Notes: a model not told the origin generated them from the letters alone. A stretch of 38,606 bases of DNA from Planococcus sp. APC 4015 (GCA_030407505.1 JASDDH010000031.1:1-38606), one strand, 5' to 3'; shown: positions 8,154 to 15,812, counted from the stretch's first letter. Made by a program: numbers and translations.

Positions 8154-8927
8154 TCAGAGGGGTGTCACGTAGGCGTTGGTGATGCCGCCGTCGACGACGA
8201 AGGCGGTCGCGGTGATGAACGACGCGTCGTCGGACGCGAGGAACGCCACCGCGGCAGCCATCTCCTCGGGTTCGGCGAAGCGGCCCATCGGCACGTGGAC
8301 GAGCCGGCGCTGCGCGCGCTCCTGGTCCTTCGCGAAGAGCTCCTGCAGGAGCGGCGTGTTGACGGGGCCGGGGCAGAGGGCGTTGACGCGGATGCCCTGA
8401 CGCGCGAACTGCACGCCGAGCTCGCGCGTCATCGCGAGTACGCCCCCTTTGGACGCCGTGTACGAGATCTGCGACGTCGCCGACCCGAGCAGCGCGACGA
8501 ACGAGGCGGTGTTGATGATCGAGCCCCTCCCCGCGGGCACCATGTGGCGCAGCGCTGCCCGCGAGCAGAGGTAGACGCTCTTGAGGTTGACGTCCTGCAC
8601 GCGGTCCCACGCGGGCAGCTCGGTCGTCTCGATCGAATCGTCGTCGGCGGGCGAGATGCCCGCGTTGTTGAACGCGATGTCGACGCTGCCGAGGTCTGCG
8701 GCGACCCCGTCGAAGAGCGCGTCGACGGATGCCTCGTCGGCGACGTTCACGTGGCGGTAGACGCCGCCCACCTCAGCGGCGGCGGCTTCGCCCGTCGTCG
8801 GATCGAGGTCGGCGATCACGACGCGCGCGCCCTCGGCGGCGAAGCGGCGGGCCGTGGCGAGGCCGATCCCCGACGCGCCGCCCGTGATGATGGCGACGCG
8901 GTCCTTCAGTCGCTGGGTCAAGTCCAT
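8154..8927 (-). CDS. SDR-family NAD(P)-dependent oxidoreductase of the gamma-glutamyl catabolic cluster
   Basis: A 257-residue classical short-chain dehydrogenase. It has the cofactor motif TGGASGIG at 15-22, Asp40 after the second strand (favouring NAD), NNAG at 87-90 and the catalytic residues Ser142, Tyr156 and Lys160 (YTASK). It ends with the usual FVVDGG segment. Start ATG 8927 has AGGAG seven bases upstream; GTG 8933 is a weaker option. It follows the aldehyde dehydrogenase gene by 25 bp. In this cluster a plausible job is oxidation of a gamma-glutamyl amino alcohol to the aldehyde, which would explain why no amine oxidase is present. That assignment is inference. Confidence 0.88.
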   Translation of the reverse strand: MDLTQRLKDRVAIITGGASGIGLATARRFAAEGARVVIADLDPTTGEAAAAEVGGVYRHVNVADEASVDALFDGVAADLGSVDIAFNNAGISPADDDSIETTELPAWDRVQDVNLKSVYLCSRAALRHMVPAGRGSIINTASFVALLGSATSQISYTASKGGVLAMTRELGVQFARQGIRVNALCPGPVNTPLLQELFAKDQERAQRRLVHVPMGRFAEPEEMAAAVAFLASDDASFITATAFVVDGGITNAYVTPL

Positions 8928-8952
8928 GTGCACTCCTGGGATGTCGGCGGGG

Positions 8953-10365
8953 TCAGTCGTCGGTGGCGAAGAAGACGTTCTTGGTCTCGGTGAAATGCTC
9001 GGCGGCATCCGGGCCCAGCTCACGACCGAGGCCCGAGGCCTTCATGCCGCCGAAAGGCGTCCAGTAGCGCACCGACGAGTGCGAGTTCACCGACAGCACG
9101 CCGCTCTTGACCGCGCGCGAGACGCGCACCGCCCGACCGAGGTTCTCGGTCCAGATCGAGCCGGCGAGACCGTAGATCGAGTCGTTGGCCAGGCGGATCG
9201 CGTCAGCCTCGTCGTCGAACGGCAGCACCGCGACGACGGGCCCGAAGATCTCTTCGCGGGCGATGCGGTCATCGGGACCGGCGAGCACCACCGTCGGCGC
9301 GAACCAGAATCCATCTCCGTCGGGCGCCGACCCGCGGAAGGCCACATCGGCCCCCTCGAGGTACGACGCCACGCTGTCGCGGTGGGAGGCCGAGATGAGA
9401 GGCCCCATGTCCGTGGATTCGGCTGCCGGGTCGCCCACGCGCCACGCCTTGACCGCCGGCTCCAGCAGCTCGAGGAACCTGTCGTAGACCGACCGCTGCA
9501 CGAGGATGCGGCTGCGCGCGCAGCAGTCCTGCCCGGCGTTGTCGAAGACGGCGCCCGGCGCGGCCGCAGCCGCCTTCTCGATGTCGGCATCGGCGAAGAC
9601 GACGTTCGCGCTCTTGCCGCCGAGCTCGAGGGTGACGGGCTTGAGCATGCGCGCGCAGCCGGCGGCGACGTCGACGCCCACCTCCGTCGAGCCGGTGAAC
9701 ACCACCTTGCGGACGTCCGGGTGGGACACGAAACGCTGCCCGACCAGCGAGCCCGAGCCGGTGACGACTTCGAAGAGCCCGTCGGGCAGGCCTGCCTCCA
9801 GCGCGAGCTGACCCAGACGGATCGCGGTGAGCGGCGTGAGTTCGGCGGGCTTCAGCACCACCGCGTTGCCCGCGGCGAGAGCCGGGGCGAATCCCCAGGA
9901 GGCGATCGTCATCGGAAAGTTCCACGGCACGATGATCCCCACCACGCCGTACGGCTCGTGGAACGTGACGTCGAGCCCGCCCGCGACGGGAATCTGCTGT
10001 CCGCTCAGACGCTCCGGCGCCCCGGCGTAGAAGTTGAGCACCTGGGCGACGTGCGAGGCCTCCCACCGGGCGGACCCGATCGGATGCCCGGAGTTCAGCA
10101 CCTCGAGCTGAGCGAGCTCCTCGACGTGGGCCTCGACGACCCGCGCGAACGCACGCAGTCCGTCGGCGCGTGCGGCCGGCGGCAAGGCCGACCACGAACG
10201 CTGTGCGCTGACGGCGCGCGCGATCGCGGCATCCGTCTCATCGAGCGTCGCCCGCCCGATCTCGCGCACCGCCGCACCCGTCGCCGGGTTGATGACCGTG
10301 AACAGACCGCTCACCGCCCCCGGCCCCTGAGCCGCTCCCGGTCCCTGAGCTTGTCGAAGGGTCAT
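8953..10365 (-). CDS. NAD-dependent aldehyde dehydrogenase of the gamma-glutamyl catabolic cluster
   Basis: A 470-residue ALDH-superfamily enzyme oxidising an aldehyde to an acid. It has PWNFP at 147-151, FTGSTEVG, the general base Glu247 in LELGGKS, and the nucleophile Cys281 in GQDCCARSR. Context suggests a gamma-glutamyl aminoaldehyde substrate, as for PuuC. ATG 10365 overlaps the stop codon of the upstream hydrolase gene by four bases (ATGA) and has GGAG seven bases upstream. Residues 2-17, however, are encoded by an interspersed repeat. The conserved family sequence begins at about residue 19, so GTG 10314 is a serious alternative start (453 residues). Confidence 0.92.
   Translation of the reverse strand: MTLRQAQGPGAAQGPGAVSGLFTVINPATGAAVREIGRATLDETDAAIARAVSAQRSWSALPPAARADGLRAFARVVEAHVEELAQLEVLNSGHPIGSARWEASHVAQVLNFYAGAPERLSGQQIPVAGGLDVTFHEPYGVVGIIVPWNFPMTIASWGFAPALAAGNAVVLKPAELTPLTAIRLGQLALEAGLPDGLFEVVTGSGSLVGQRFVSHPDVRKVVFTGSTEVGVDVAAGCARMLKPVTLELGGKSANVVFADADIEKAAAAAPGAVFDNAGQDCCARSRILVQRSVYDRFLELLEPAVKAWRVGDPAAESTDMGPLISASHRDSVASYLEGADVAFRGSAPDGDGFWFAPTVVLAGPDDRIAREEIFGPVVAVLPFDDEADAIRLANDSIYGLAGSIWTENLGRAVRVSRAVKSGVLSVNSHSSVRYWTPFGGMKASGLGRELGPDAAEHFTETKNVFFATDD
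10343..10363 (-). repeat. Interspersed repeat, copy 1 (after the hydrolase stop codon, within the ALDH frame)
   Basis: On the minus strand the hydrolase TGA is followed at once by CCCTTCGACAAGCTCAGGG. The same core follows stop codons of other genes in this window. If the ALDH gene starts at 10365 the repeat is translated as its N-terminus. Confidence 0.7.
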
Positions 10366-11171
10366 GCCGGCACTCCGTTCCGCTGTCGTGCATAGACGGA
10401 TGCCTTCGCCACGAGTCCCGCGAACAGCCGACGGTCGGCGGAGTTCTCCTCAGGGTGCCACTGCACGCCGACGAGATAGCCGTCGCCGGCGGACTCGAAC
10501 GCCTGAACCAGTCCGTCGTCGGTGCGCGCGCTCACGACGAGCCCGTCGCCGAGCCGGTCGATGCCCTGGTGGTGGTAGCTGTGCACGTCGAACCCGCCCG
10601 GTCCGAGGAGGTCGGCGAGCCGGCTCCCCTCGTCGACCTCGACGGTGTTCTCGGCGAACACACCGCCGCCGACCCGGTACCGTTCGGTGCCGAGCGCCTC
10701 GGGAAGGTGCTGGTGCAGCGTGCCGCCGCGGGCGACGTTGACGAGCTGCAGTCCGCGACAGATCGCGAGGACGGGCAGCCGCCGCTCCTCGGCGCCGCGG
10801 AAGAGCGCGAGTTCCCACTCATCGCGGTCGGGGCGCGCGGGGTCGGTCGTGGGATGCCGCTCGGCGCCGTACAGCTCGGGCTGCACGTCGAGCCCGCCGG
10901 TGAGGATCAGCCCGTCGAGCCCGTCGAGCACGGCCGCCGCGGCATCCGTCGATGCGGGCTGCGGCGGCAGCAGCACGGCGATCCCGCCCGACGCGGTCAC
11001 CGCGTCGAAGTACTGCTGCGGCAGGAAGGCGGCGCGCACATCCCACACGCCCTGCTTGGCCTGTTCGAGATACGTCGTCAGTCCGATGACCGGATGCCGC
11101 CGGTGCGAGCCCGCGACGACCTCGCCCCCCGCGGTCGCCGAGCCTGTCGAAGCGTCCTCAGAGCCGCTCAA
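10362..11171 (-). CDS. Gamma-glutamyl-GABA hydrolase-type class I amidotransferase (PuuD-like)
   Basis: A 269-residue cytosolic peptidase C26 protein that should hydrolyse a gamma-glutamyl amide to glutamate and the free amine-acid. The catalytic triad is visible: Cys138 in AICRGLQLVN, and His239 and Glu241 in GVQWHPE; HSYHHQGI at 197-204 is the substrate-loop signature. The start is unusual. No ATG, GTG or TTG occurs between the end of the upstream ligase gene and the conserved RHPVIGLTTY, so the first usable codon is TTG 11171, 14 bases inside the ligase gene. The first 20 residues then read through an interspersed repeat. Another non-canonical start cannot be excluded. Confidence 0.88.
   Translation of the reverse strand: MSGSEDASTGSATAGGEVVAGSHRRHPVIGLTTYLEQAKQGVWDVRAAFLPQQYFDAVTASGGIAVLLPPQPASTDAAAAVLDGLDGLILTGGLDVQPELYGAERHPTTDPARPDRDEWELALFRGAEERRLPVLAICRGLQLVNVARGGTLHQHLPEALGTERYRVGGGVFAENTVEVDEGSRLADLLGPGGFDVHSYHHQGIDRLGDGLVVSARTDDGLVQAFESAGDGYLVGVQWHPEENSADRRLFAGLVAKASVYARQRNGVPA
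11133..11157 (-). repeat. Interspersed repeat, copy 2 (after the ligase stop codon)
   Basis: On the minus strand the ligase stop TGA (11160-11158) is followed directly by GGACGCTTCGACAGGCTC and then GGCGACC, a diverged copy of the CCCTTCGACARGCTCAGG repeat. It lies inside the translated start of the hydrolase gene. Confidence 0.6.
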
Positions 11172-12513
11172 AGCCGCGCACCCTCTCCCAATCCGTGACG
11201 GCGGCGTCGTAGGCCTCGACCTCGATCCGCGCCTGGTGGACGTAGTGGTCGACCATCTCGTCGCCGAAGGCGGCGCGGGCGATCGCCGAGGAGTCGAAGA
11301 GTTCCGCCGCGTCGCGCAGCGTGGTCGGCAGATGCTCGACACCCGAGGTGTAGGCGTTGCCGACCAGGGCGTCCGGCATGGGCAGCTCGTGCTCGATGCC
11401 GTGCAGCCCACCCGCGATGATCGCCGAGATGCCGAGGTATGGGTTCACATCGCCGCCCGGAACGCGGTTCTCCACCCGCAGCGACTGCCCTCGTCCGATC
11501 ACGCGCAGCGCGCACGTGCGGTTGTCGATGCCCCACGCGATGCCGGTCGGGGCGAACGAGCCCTTCGCGAAGCGCTTGTACGAGTTGATGTTCGGCGCGA
11601 AGAGCAGCGTGAATTCGCGCATGGTCGCGAGGATTCCGGCGATCCAGTGCTGCATGAGCGGACTGAAGCCGTGCTCTTCTTCGCCCGCCATGACCGGGGT
11701 GCCGTCGTCGCCGCGGACCGAGAGGTGGATGTGGCAGCTGTTTCCCTCGCGCTCGTTGAACTTGGCCATGAACGTGAGCGACTTGCCGTGGTTCTCGGCG
11801 ATGGCCTTCGCGCCGTTCTTGTAGATCGCGTGCTGGTCAGCTGTCTCGAGCACCTCCGCGTACCGGAATGCGATCTCCTGCTGACCGAGATTGCACTCGC
11901 CCTTGACCCCTTCGGTGTACAGACCCGCAGCATCCATCGACAGGCGGATGTCGCGCAGCAGCGGCTCGAGCCGGCCCGAGGCGAGGAGGTCGTAGTCGAC
12001 GTTGTAGTCGGTCGAGGGCTTCAGCTGGCGATAGCCCTTGGCCCAGGCATCCCGGTACGTGTCGTCGAAGACGATGAACTCGAGCTCGGTGCCGGAGTAG
12101 CCGACGAGGCCGCGTTCGGCGAGGCGGTCGCGCTGTCCCTGCAGGATCGCGCGCGGCGACTGCGCGACGCGGTCGCCGTTCGTCCAGGCGAGATCGGCGA
12201 TCACGAGCGCAGAACCGGGCAGCCACGGAATCATGCGCAGCGTCGACGGGTCCGACAGCAGCATCATGTCGCCGTAGCCGGTCTCCCAGCTCGACATCGC
12301 ATACCCGTCGACGGTGTTCATGTCGACGTCGACCGACAGGAGGTAGTTGCAGGCCTCGGCTCCGTGCGGCAGGACCTCCTCCTGGAACAGTCGCGCCGAG
12401 ACGCGCTTGCCGACGAGCCGGCCCTGCGCATCGGCGAAGGCGACCACCACCGTGTCGACCTCGCGGGCCGCGATGGCGGCGTTGAGCTGTTCGACGCTCA
12501 GGTTGCCCGGCAT
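11158..12513 (-). CDS. Glutamine synthetase-like gamma-glutamyl-amine ligase (GlnA3/GlnA4/PuuA type)
   Basis: A 451-residue ATP-dependent ligase of the glutamine synthetase family. The metal-binding segments SGTELEFIVFDD, GECNLGQQEI and GNSCHIHLSV, the ATP/glutamate segment NINSYKRFAKGSFAPTG and RVENRVPGGDVNPYL are present. The adenylylation-site tyrosine region NLYDLP of true GlnA is absent and the N-terminal domain is short on standard GS residues. Context with hydrolase, ALDH, SDR and an ethanolamine-type permease makes it a gamma-glutamylethanolamide or gamma-glutamylpolyamine synthetase rather than a nitrogen-assimilation enzyme. The ATG has AGAAGGGAT upstream. It is divergent from the permease gene across 147 bp and heads a four-gene operon. 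Confidence 0.88.
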   Translation of the reverse strand: MPGNLSVEQLNAAIAAREVDTVVVAFADAQGRLVGKRVSARLFQEEVLPHGAEACNYLLSVDVDMNTVDGYAMSSWETGYGDMMLLSDPSTLRMIPWLPGSALVIADLAWTNGDRVAQSPRAILQGQRDRLAERGLVGYSGTELEFIVFDDTYRDAWAKGYRQLKPSTDYNVDYDLLASGRLEPLLRDIRLSMDAAGLYTEGVKGECNLGQQEIAFRYAEVLETADQHAIYKNGAKAIAENHGKSLTFMAKFNEREGNSCHIHLSVRGDDGTPVMAGEEEHGFSPLMQHWIAGILATMREFTLLFAPNINSYKRFAKGSFAPTGIAWGIDNRTCALRVIGRGQSLRVENRVPGGDVNPYLGISAIIAGGLHGIEHELPMPDALVGNAYTSGVEHLPTTLRDAAELFDSSAIARAAFGDEMVDHYVHQARIEVEAYDAAVTDWERVRGFERL

Positions 12514-12554
12514 GCTGATCCCTTCTCGGCGCAGACCGACCCGCGTCCGCCCCC

Positions 12555-12560
12555 ACTGTA
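12555..12560 (-). promoter_or_regulatory. Possible -10 box of the gamma-glutamyl catabolic operon
   Basis: TACAGT on the minus strand, about 42 bases before the ATG at 12513. No good -35 box is visible, which would fit activator or repressor control. The FadR-type regulator probably acts in this divergent intergenic region, but I see no clear palindromic site. Confidence 0.3.
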
Positions 12561-12660
12561 ATCACGAAATCGTCCCCAAAGGTAGACACAACCCACCAAT
12601 AGGGCCACAATCATCGGCAAAGCTCCCCCACCACGTCTCACCCGAACGCACGGAGGTTCG

Positions 12661-14208
12661 ATGTCTCAGCCGAGCAGTGATTCCGCGAAGGTCGCCGGAG
12701 CGACCTATACGCGGGCGGGCCAGGAATACTTCGAGAAGCGGGGGCTCACGCGCTCCGCCGGCATCTGGGGCCTGTGGGGCCTCGCTGTCGCCGCCGTCAT
12801 CTCGGGCGACTTCTCCGGCTGGAACTTCGGCATCGATTTCGCCGGCTTCGGCGGCATGCTGATCGCCTTCGTGATCCTGGTCGGCATGTACTACGGCATG
12901 ATCTTCTCGATCGGTGAGATGGCGGCCGCCATGCCGCACACCGGCGGCGCCTATTCGTTCGCGCGGTCGGCCATGGGGCCGTGGGGCGGACTCATCACCG
13001 GCGCCGCCGAGACCATCGAGTACGTCGCGACGACGGCCGTCATCGTCTTCTTCAGCGCCTCGTATGCGGATGCCATCACGGCCGAGCTGCTCGGATTCTC
13101 GATGCCGATGTGGGTGTGGTGGGTCATCCTCTACGTCGTCTTCATCGCGCTGAACGCCGCGGGCGCGAGCATCTCCTTCAAGTTCGCCATCGTCGTGTCG
13201 ATCATCTCGATCGGCATCATCCTGGTGTTCTCGGCCATGGCCATCTTCTCGGGCGCGTTCCAGTGGGCGAACCTGTGGGACATCGCCCCCGACCCGGGAC
13301 AGACCGAGTTCCTCCCGCACGGCGTGCTGCCGATCCTCTTCGCTCTGCCGTTCGCGATGTGGTTCTTCCTCGGCATCGAAGAGCTGCCGCTCGCCGCCGA
13401 GGAATCCCACAACCCCGTCCGCGACATCCCGAAGGCGGGCTTCTGGGCACGCGGCACCCTCATCGTCACCGGTCTGCTCGTGCTGTTCCTCAACACCGGG
13501 GTCATCGGCGCCGAGGCGACCGGGGTCGCGGCTGAGCCGCTGCTCGACGGCTTCCGAGCCATCGTGGGCGACGGCGTCGCCGCCGTGCTGGCGCTCTTCG
13601 CCCTGGTCGGACTGCTGGCATCCCTGCAGGGCATCATGTTCGCCTACGGTCGCAACATGTACTCGCTCTCGCGCGCCGGGTACTACCCGCGGTTCCTCTC
13701 GCTCACCGGAAAGCGCAAGACCCCGTGGGTCGCGCTCACCGTGGGCGCGGCGATCGGGTTCATCTCGCTCGTCGTGCTCGACGTGCTGGCGAACATCGAC
13801 CCCGAGAACTCGGGCGCGATCGCCGGAGCCATCGTGCTCAACATCGCCGTCTGGGGCGCGGTCGTCGCCTACTTCCTCCAGATGGTGTCGTTCATCATCC
13901 TGCGCAAGAAGCTGCCGGACGTCGAGCGGCCCTATCGCAGCCCGTGGGGCCTCTTCGGCGCCTACCTCGCTGCGGCGATCGCGGTGCTGATCTTCGTCGG
14001 CTTCCTGCTCAACCCGACGTTCCTGCCGGCGATCATCGCCATCGCGATCGTCTACGTGATCATCCTCGCGGGCTTCGCCGTCTTCTTCCGGCACCGCCTC
14101 GTCCTGTCGCCCGAAGAGGAGTACGCCATCTCAGGCGGGCAGCATCGCGACCCGCAGGCCGAGGGATACGACGCCATGGAGAAGCAGGTGTTCGGCGACA
14201 AGTCGTAG
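12661..14208 (+). CDS. APC-superfamily amino acid/amine permease, ethanolamine permease-like
   Basis: A 515-residue integral membrane protein with about 12 transmembrane segments. The first helix region reads GLWGLAVAAVISGDFSGWNFGI, followed by MPHTGGAYSFAR and GPWGG. This closely resembles the ethanolamine permease subfamily (2A0305 type) as I remember it, more than the PuuP putrescine type. GIEELPLAAEES in mid-protein is the family cytoplasmic loop. GGAGG lies four bases before the ATG. It is transcribed divergently from the gamma-glutamyl ligase operon, so substrate import and catabolism are likely co-regulated. Other amines are possible substrates. Confidence 0.85.
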   Translation: MSQPSSDSAKVAGATYTRAGQEYFEKRGLTRSAGIWGLWGLAVAAVISGDFSGWNFGIDFAGFGGMLIAFVILVGMYYGMIFSIGEMAAAMPHTGGAYSFARSAMGPWGGLITGAAETIEYVATTAVIVFFSASYADAITAELLGFSMPMWVWWVILYVVFIALNAAGASISFKFAIVVSIISIGIILVFSAMAIFSGAFQWANLWDIAPDPGQTEFLPHGVLPILFALPFAMWFFLGIEELPLAAEESHNPVRDIPKAGFWARGTLIVTGLLVLFLNTGVIGAEATGVAAEPLLDGFRAIVGDGVAAVLALFALVGLLASLQGIMFAYGRNMYSLSRAGYYPRFLSLTGKRKTPWVALTVGAAIGFISLVVLDVLANIDPENSGAIAGAIVLNIAVWGAVVAYFLQMVSFIILRKKLPDVERPYRSPWGLFGAYLAAAIAVLIFVGFLLNPTFLPAIIAIAIVYVIILAGFAVFFRHRLVLSPEEEYAISGGQHRDPQAEGYDAMEKQVFGDKS

Positions 14209-14223
14209 ACGCCTCTGGGGGAT

Positions 14224-14255
14224 GCGGGGTCGGCGCCGGGAGGCGCCGGCCCCGC
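14224..14255 (+). terminator. Hairpin terminator downstream of the permease gene
   Basis: A 14-bp stem (14224-14237 with 14242-14255, one G-U pair) closes a GGGA tetraloop 15 bases after the permease stop codon. There is no T run directly after it, a common form in actinobacteria. Confidence 0.6.
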
Positions 14256-14272
14256 ACCTGTGCGCGGCGTGG

Positions 14273-14329
14273 AAAAAAGTCCGGCCCTCCCGGGTTCGGT
14301 CCTGTTCAGGACCGAACCACGAGAGGGCC
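14273..14329 (-). terminator. Strong rho-independent terminator
   Basis: The outer stem GGCCCTC (14283-14289) pairs with GAGGGCC (14323-14329) and the inner stem GGTTCGGTCCT (14293-14303) pairs with AGGACCGAACC (14308-14318). On the minus strand it is followed by GGAC and six T (14278-14273). It ends the candidate small RNA. Confidence 0.8.
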
Positions 14330-14421
14330 GACGAAACGCTCACCGTCAAATCTGCGGCGGATGCAATCGCTGGGGGACGAAGCGTTGCTGGGGACAACGT
14401 GCGACCGACGCGACGGGAGCT
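14273..14421 (-). ncRNA. Candidate small RNA with C-rich hairpin loops (6C-RNA-like)
   Basis: On the minus strand a TAGAAT box (14433-14428) is followed by about 150 bases ending in a very strong terminator with six T. No protein frame is convincing. Near the 5' side, two hairpins follow each other: CGTTG-TCCCCAG-CAACG and CGCT-TCGTCCCCC-AGCG, both with C-rich loops. Two hairpins with C-rich loops followed by a terminator are the description of the actinobacterial 6C RNA family. The C runs here are four and five long, so membership is uncertain. The function of 6C RNAs is only partly known. Confidence 0.42.
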
Positions 14422-14449
14422 AGGGCTATTCTACGCGCGCACAACGATC

Positions 14450-14477
14450 TGTCTGTCCCCATTTCGGGGGACAGACA
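14450..14477. repeat. Perfect 11-bp inverted repeat upstream of the small-RNA promoter
   Basis: TGTCTGTCCCC (14450-14460) and GGGGACAGACA (14467-14477) are perfect inverted copies around six bases. The site covers the -35 region of the putative small-RNA promoter on the minus strand, so it may be an operator. It could equally be a terminator for the gene ending at 14549, but no T run follows. Confidence 0.5.
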
Positions 14478-14548
14478 CTGTGAGTTGTCTGGGGTATGTA
14501 GCGGGTGAACCGCACCGCCGGGCGATCATCGCGCCGGTCAGGATGTGT

Positions 14549-15244
14549 TCAGTATAGGAGCAGCTGCTTCGACTGCGAGGAGGAAATGCCGCCGATCTCG
14601 ACGGCGAGGTGGTACGACGCCCCACCGCCGGGAGCCGTTGCCCGATCGGGGGCGTCGCAGCTCCCCACGGCCGAACGCGTGCGATCCCACGTGAGCGGGG
14701 CGGCGCTGGTCACGCTCTGGCCGGCCGCGAGCAGCACCAGCATGTCGCTGGGCTCGGTCTGGCAGTCGGTCGAGCGCCACCACACGTCGTCGCCGCTGGT
14801 GAGCGTGAAGACCTGCGTCGTCGTGCCGACGTTCATCGTGCAGTCCGCGGTGCCGTTGTTCGTCAGGCGGATCGACAGCTGCGGGTTCTGACCCGAGCCG
14901 TACGAGTCCTGATCCGTCAGCCCCTCCACGGTCACGTCGCCTTCCGCGCATGCGGCGGCTGTCGGTGTCGCGATGTTCTGGTCGCCTTCCGCGGGAGGCG
15001 CCGTCGCCGACTCGGTCGGCTGCGCTCCAGCGGTCGCATTGGGTACCGGCAGGTCCGTCGCGGCGGCCTGGGTCGCTGCGGGCGTGGACGATGCAGCGTC
15101 GGGGCTGGTCGCGCTCCCCCGCCACGGCTGCGCGATCAGCAGCCAGACGACGGCTGCCACCACGATGATGCCGACGAGAAGGACGATGCGCCGACGACGG
15201 TACACCGCCGGGGAATGCCGCCTCCGCGGGCTCTGGCCGCTCAT
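14549..15244 (-). CDS. Membrane-anchored secreted protein of unknown function
   Basis: A 231-residue protein. A short Arg-rich cytoplasmic start (residues 1-20) is followed by one transmembrane segment (about 22-42) and an Ala/Thr/Pro-rich spacer to about residue 100. The C-terminal extracellular domain of about 130 residues contains LSIRLTNNGTADCTMNVG and four cysteines that could form disulfides. LTNNGTADC resembles the start of DUF4232-like beta-sandwich domains, but I cannot confirm it. The start ATG 15244 is set by a leaderless promoter (TACCCT, six bases, ATG). It is followed on the same strand by the inverted repeat at 14450 and the candidate small RNA. Confidence 0.78.
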   Translation of the reverse strand: MSGQSPRRRHSPAVYRRRRIVLLVGIIVVAAVVWLLIAQPWRGSATSPDAASSTPAATQAAATDLPVPNATAGAQPTESATAPPAEGDQNIATPTAAACAEGDVTVEGLTDQDSYGSGQNPQLSIRLTNNGTADCTMNVGTTTQVFTLTSGDDVWWRSTDCQTEPSDMLVLLAAGQSVTSAAPLTWDRTRSAVGSCDAPDRATAPGGGASYHLAVEIGGISSSQSKQLLLY

Positions 15245-15250
15245 GCGTCC

Positions 15251-15256
15251 AGGGTA
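15251..15256 (-). promoter_or_regulatory. Leaderless promoter -10 box of the membrane-anchored protein gene
   Basis: On the minus strand TACCCT is followed by GGACGC and the ATG at 15244. The same GGACGC spacer precedes the radA ATG. Confidence 0.55.
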
Positions 15257-15296
15257 AGCACGCCCCGCCATGCACGTCGGCGCGGCGCGCCCGACG

Positions 15297-15806
15297 TTAC
15301 TGAGGAAGCACCTTGAGCATGCGCGTGTTGCCCAGCGTGTTGGGCTTCACGTGGGCGAGGTCGAGGAACTCGGCGATGCCCTCGTCGGGGCTGCGGATGA
15401 GCTGCGAGTAGACGTCGGGATCGACGACCTGCTCGCCGATCGTCGAGAATCCGCGCCGCTCGAAGAACTCGACCTCGAACGTCAGGCAGAACAGCCGCGA
15501 GAGCCCGAGGGTGCGGGCTGCGTCCTCGAGGCGCTCGACGATCGCGCGTCCCACACCCCGGTGCAGCCAGTCGTCGGCGACGATGAGCGTGCGGATCTCA
15601 CCGAGGTCCTCCCACATGACGTGCAGCGCACCGCACCCCACGAGCCGGCCGGTGTCGTCGACGGCGACGGTGAACTGCTGCAGCGCCTCGTAGAGGACCA
15701 CGAGATCTTTGCCGAGCAGGATGCGCCGCTGCACGTACGGCTCGAGCATCGCCTGGATGCCGCGCACGTCGGCTGCCGTCGCCGGCCGCACCGTGAAAGA
15801 GCTCAT
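15297..15806 (-). CDS. argA: Amino-acid N-acetyltransferase (ArgA-like GNAT)
   Basis: A 169-residue GNAT-fold acetyltransferase closely resembling the short single-domain N-acetylglutamate synthase of mycobacteria (Rv2747 type). It transfers acetyl from acetyl-CoA to glutamate or glutamine in arginine synthesis. Diagnostic segments are YEALQQFTVAVD, VGCGALHVMWEDLGEIRTL (residues about 57-75), the acetyl-CoA loop HRGVGRAIVERL, LTFEVEFFERRGF and AEFLDLAHVKPNTLGNTRML at the C-terminus. It starts at ATG 15806, six bases after a TAGGCT box, so it is probably leaderless. It follows clpC in the same direction with its own terminator-separated promoter. Confidence 0.9.
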   Translation of the reverse strand: MSSFTVRPATAADVRGIQAMLEPYVQRRILLGKDLVVLYEALQQFTVAVDDTGRLVGCGALHVMWEDLGEIRTLIVADDWLHRGVGRAIVERLEDAARTLGLSRLFCLTFEVEFFERRGFSTIGEQVVDPDVYSQLIRSPDEGIAEFLDLAHVKPNTLGNTRMLKVLPQ

Positions 15807-15812
15807 CCCCCC

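Noticed and set aside
6837..8993. Long open frame opposite the SseB-like, FadR-type and SDR genes
   Set aside because: Antisense shadow; the minus-strand genes have clear families and ribosome-binding sites.
10362..12513. Assignment of the GS-like gene as the housekeeping glutamine synthetase glnA
   Set aside because: The adenylylation-site segment is missing and the gene lies in a catabolic cluster with hydrolase, dehydrogenases and an amine permease.
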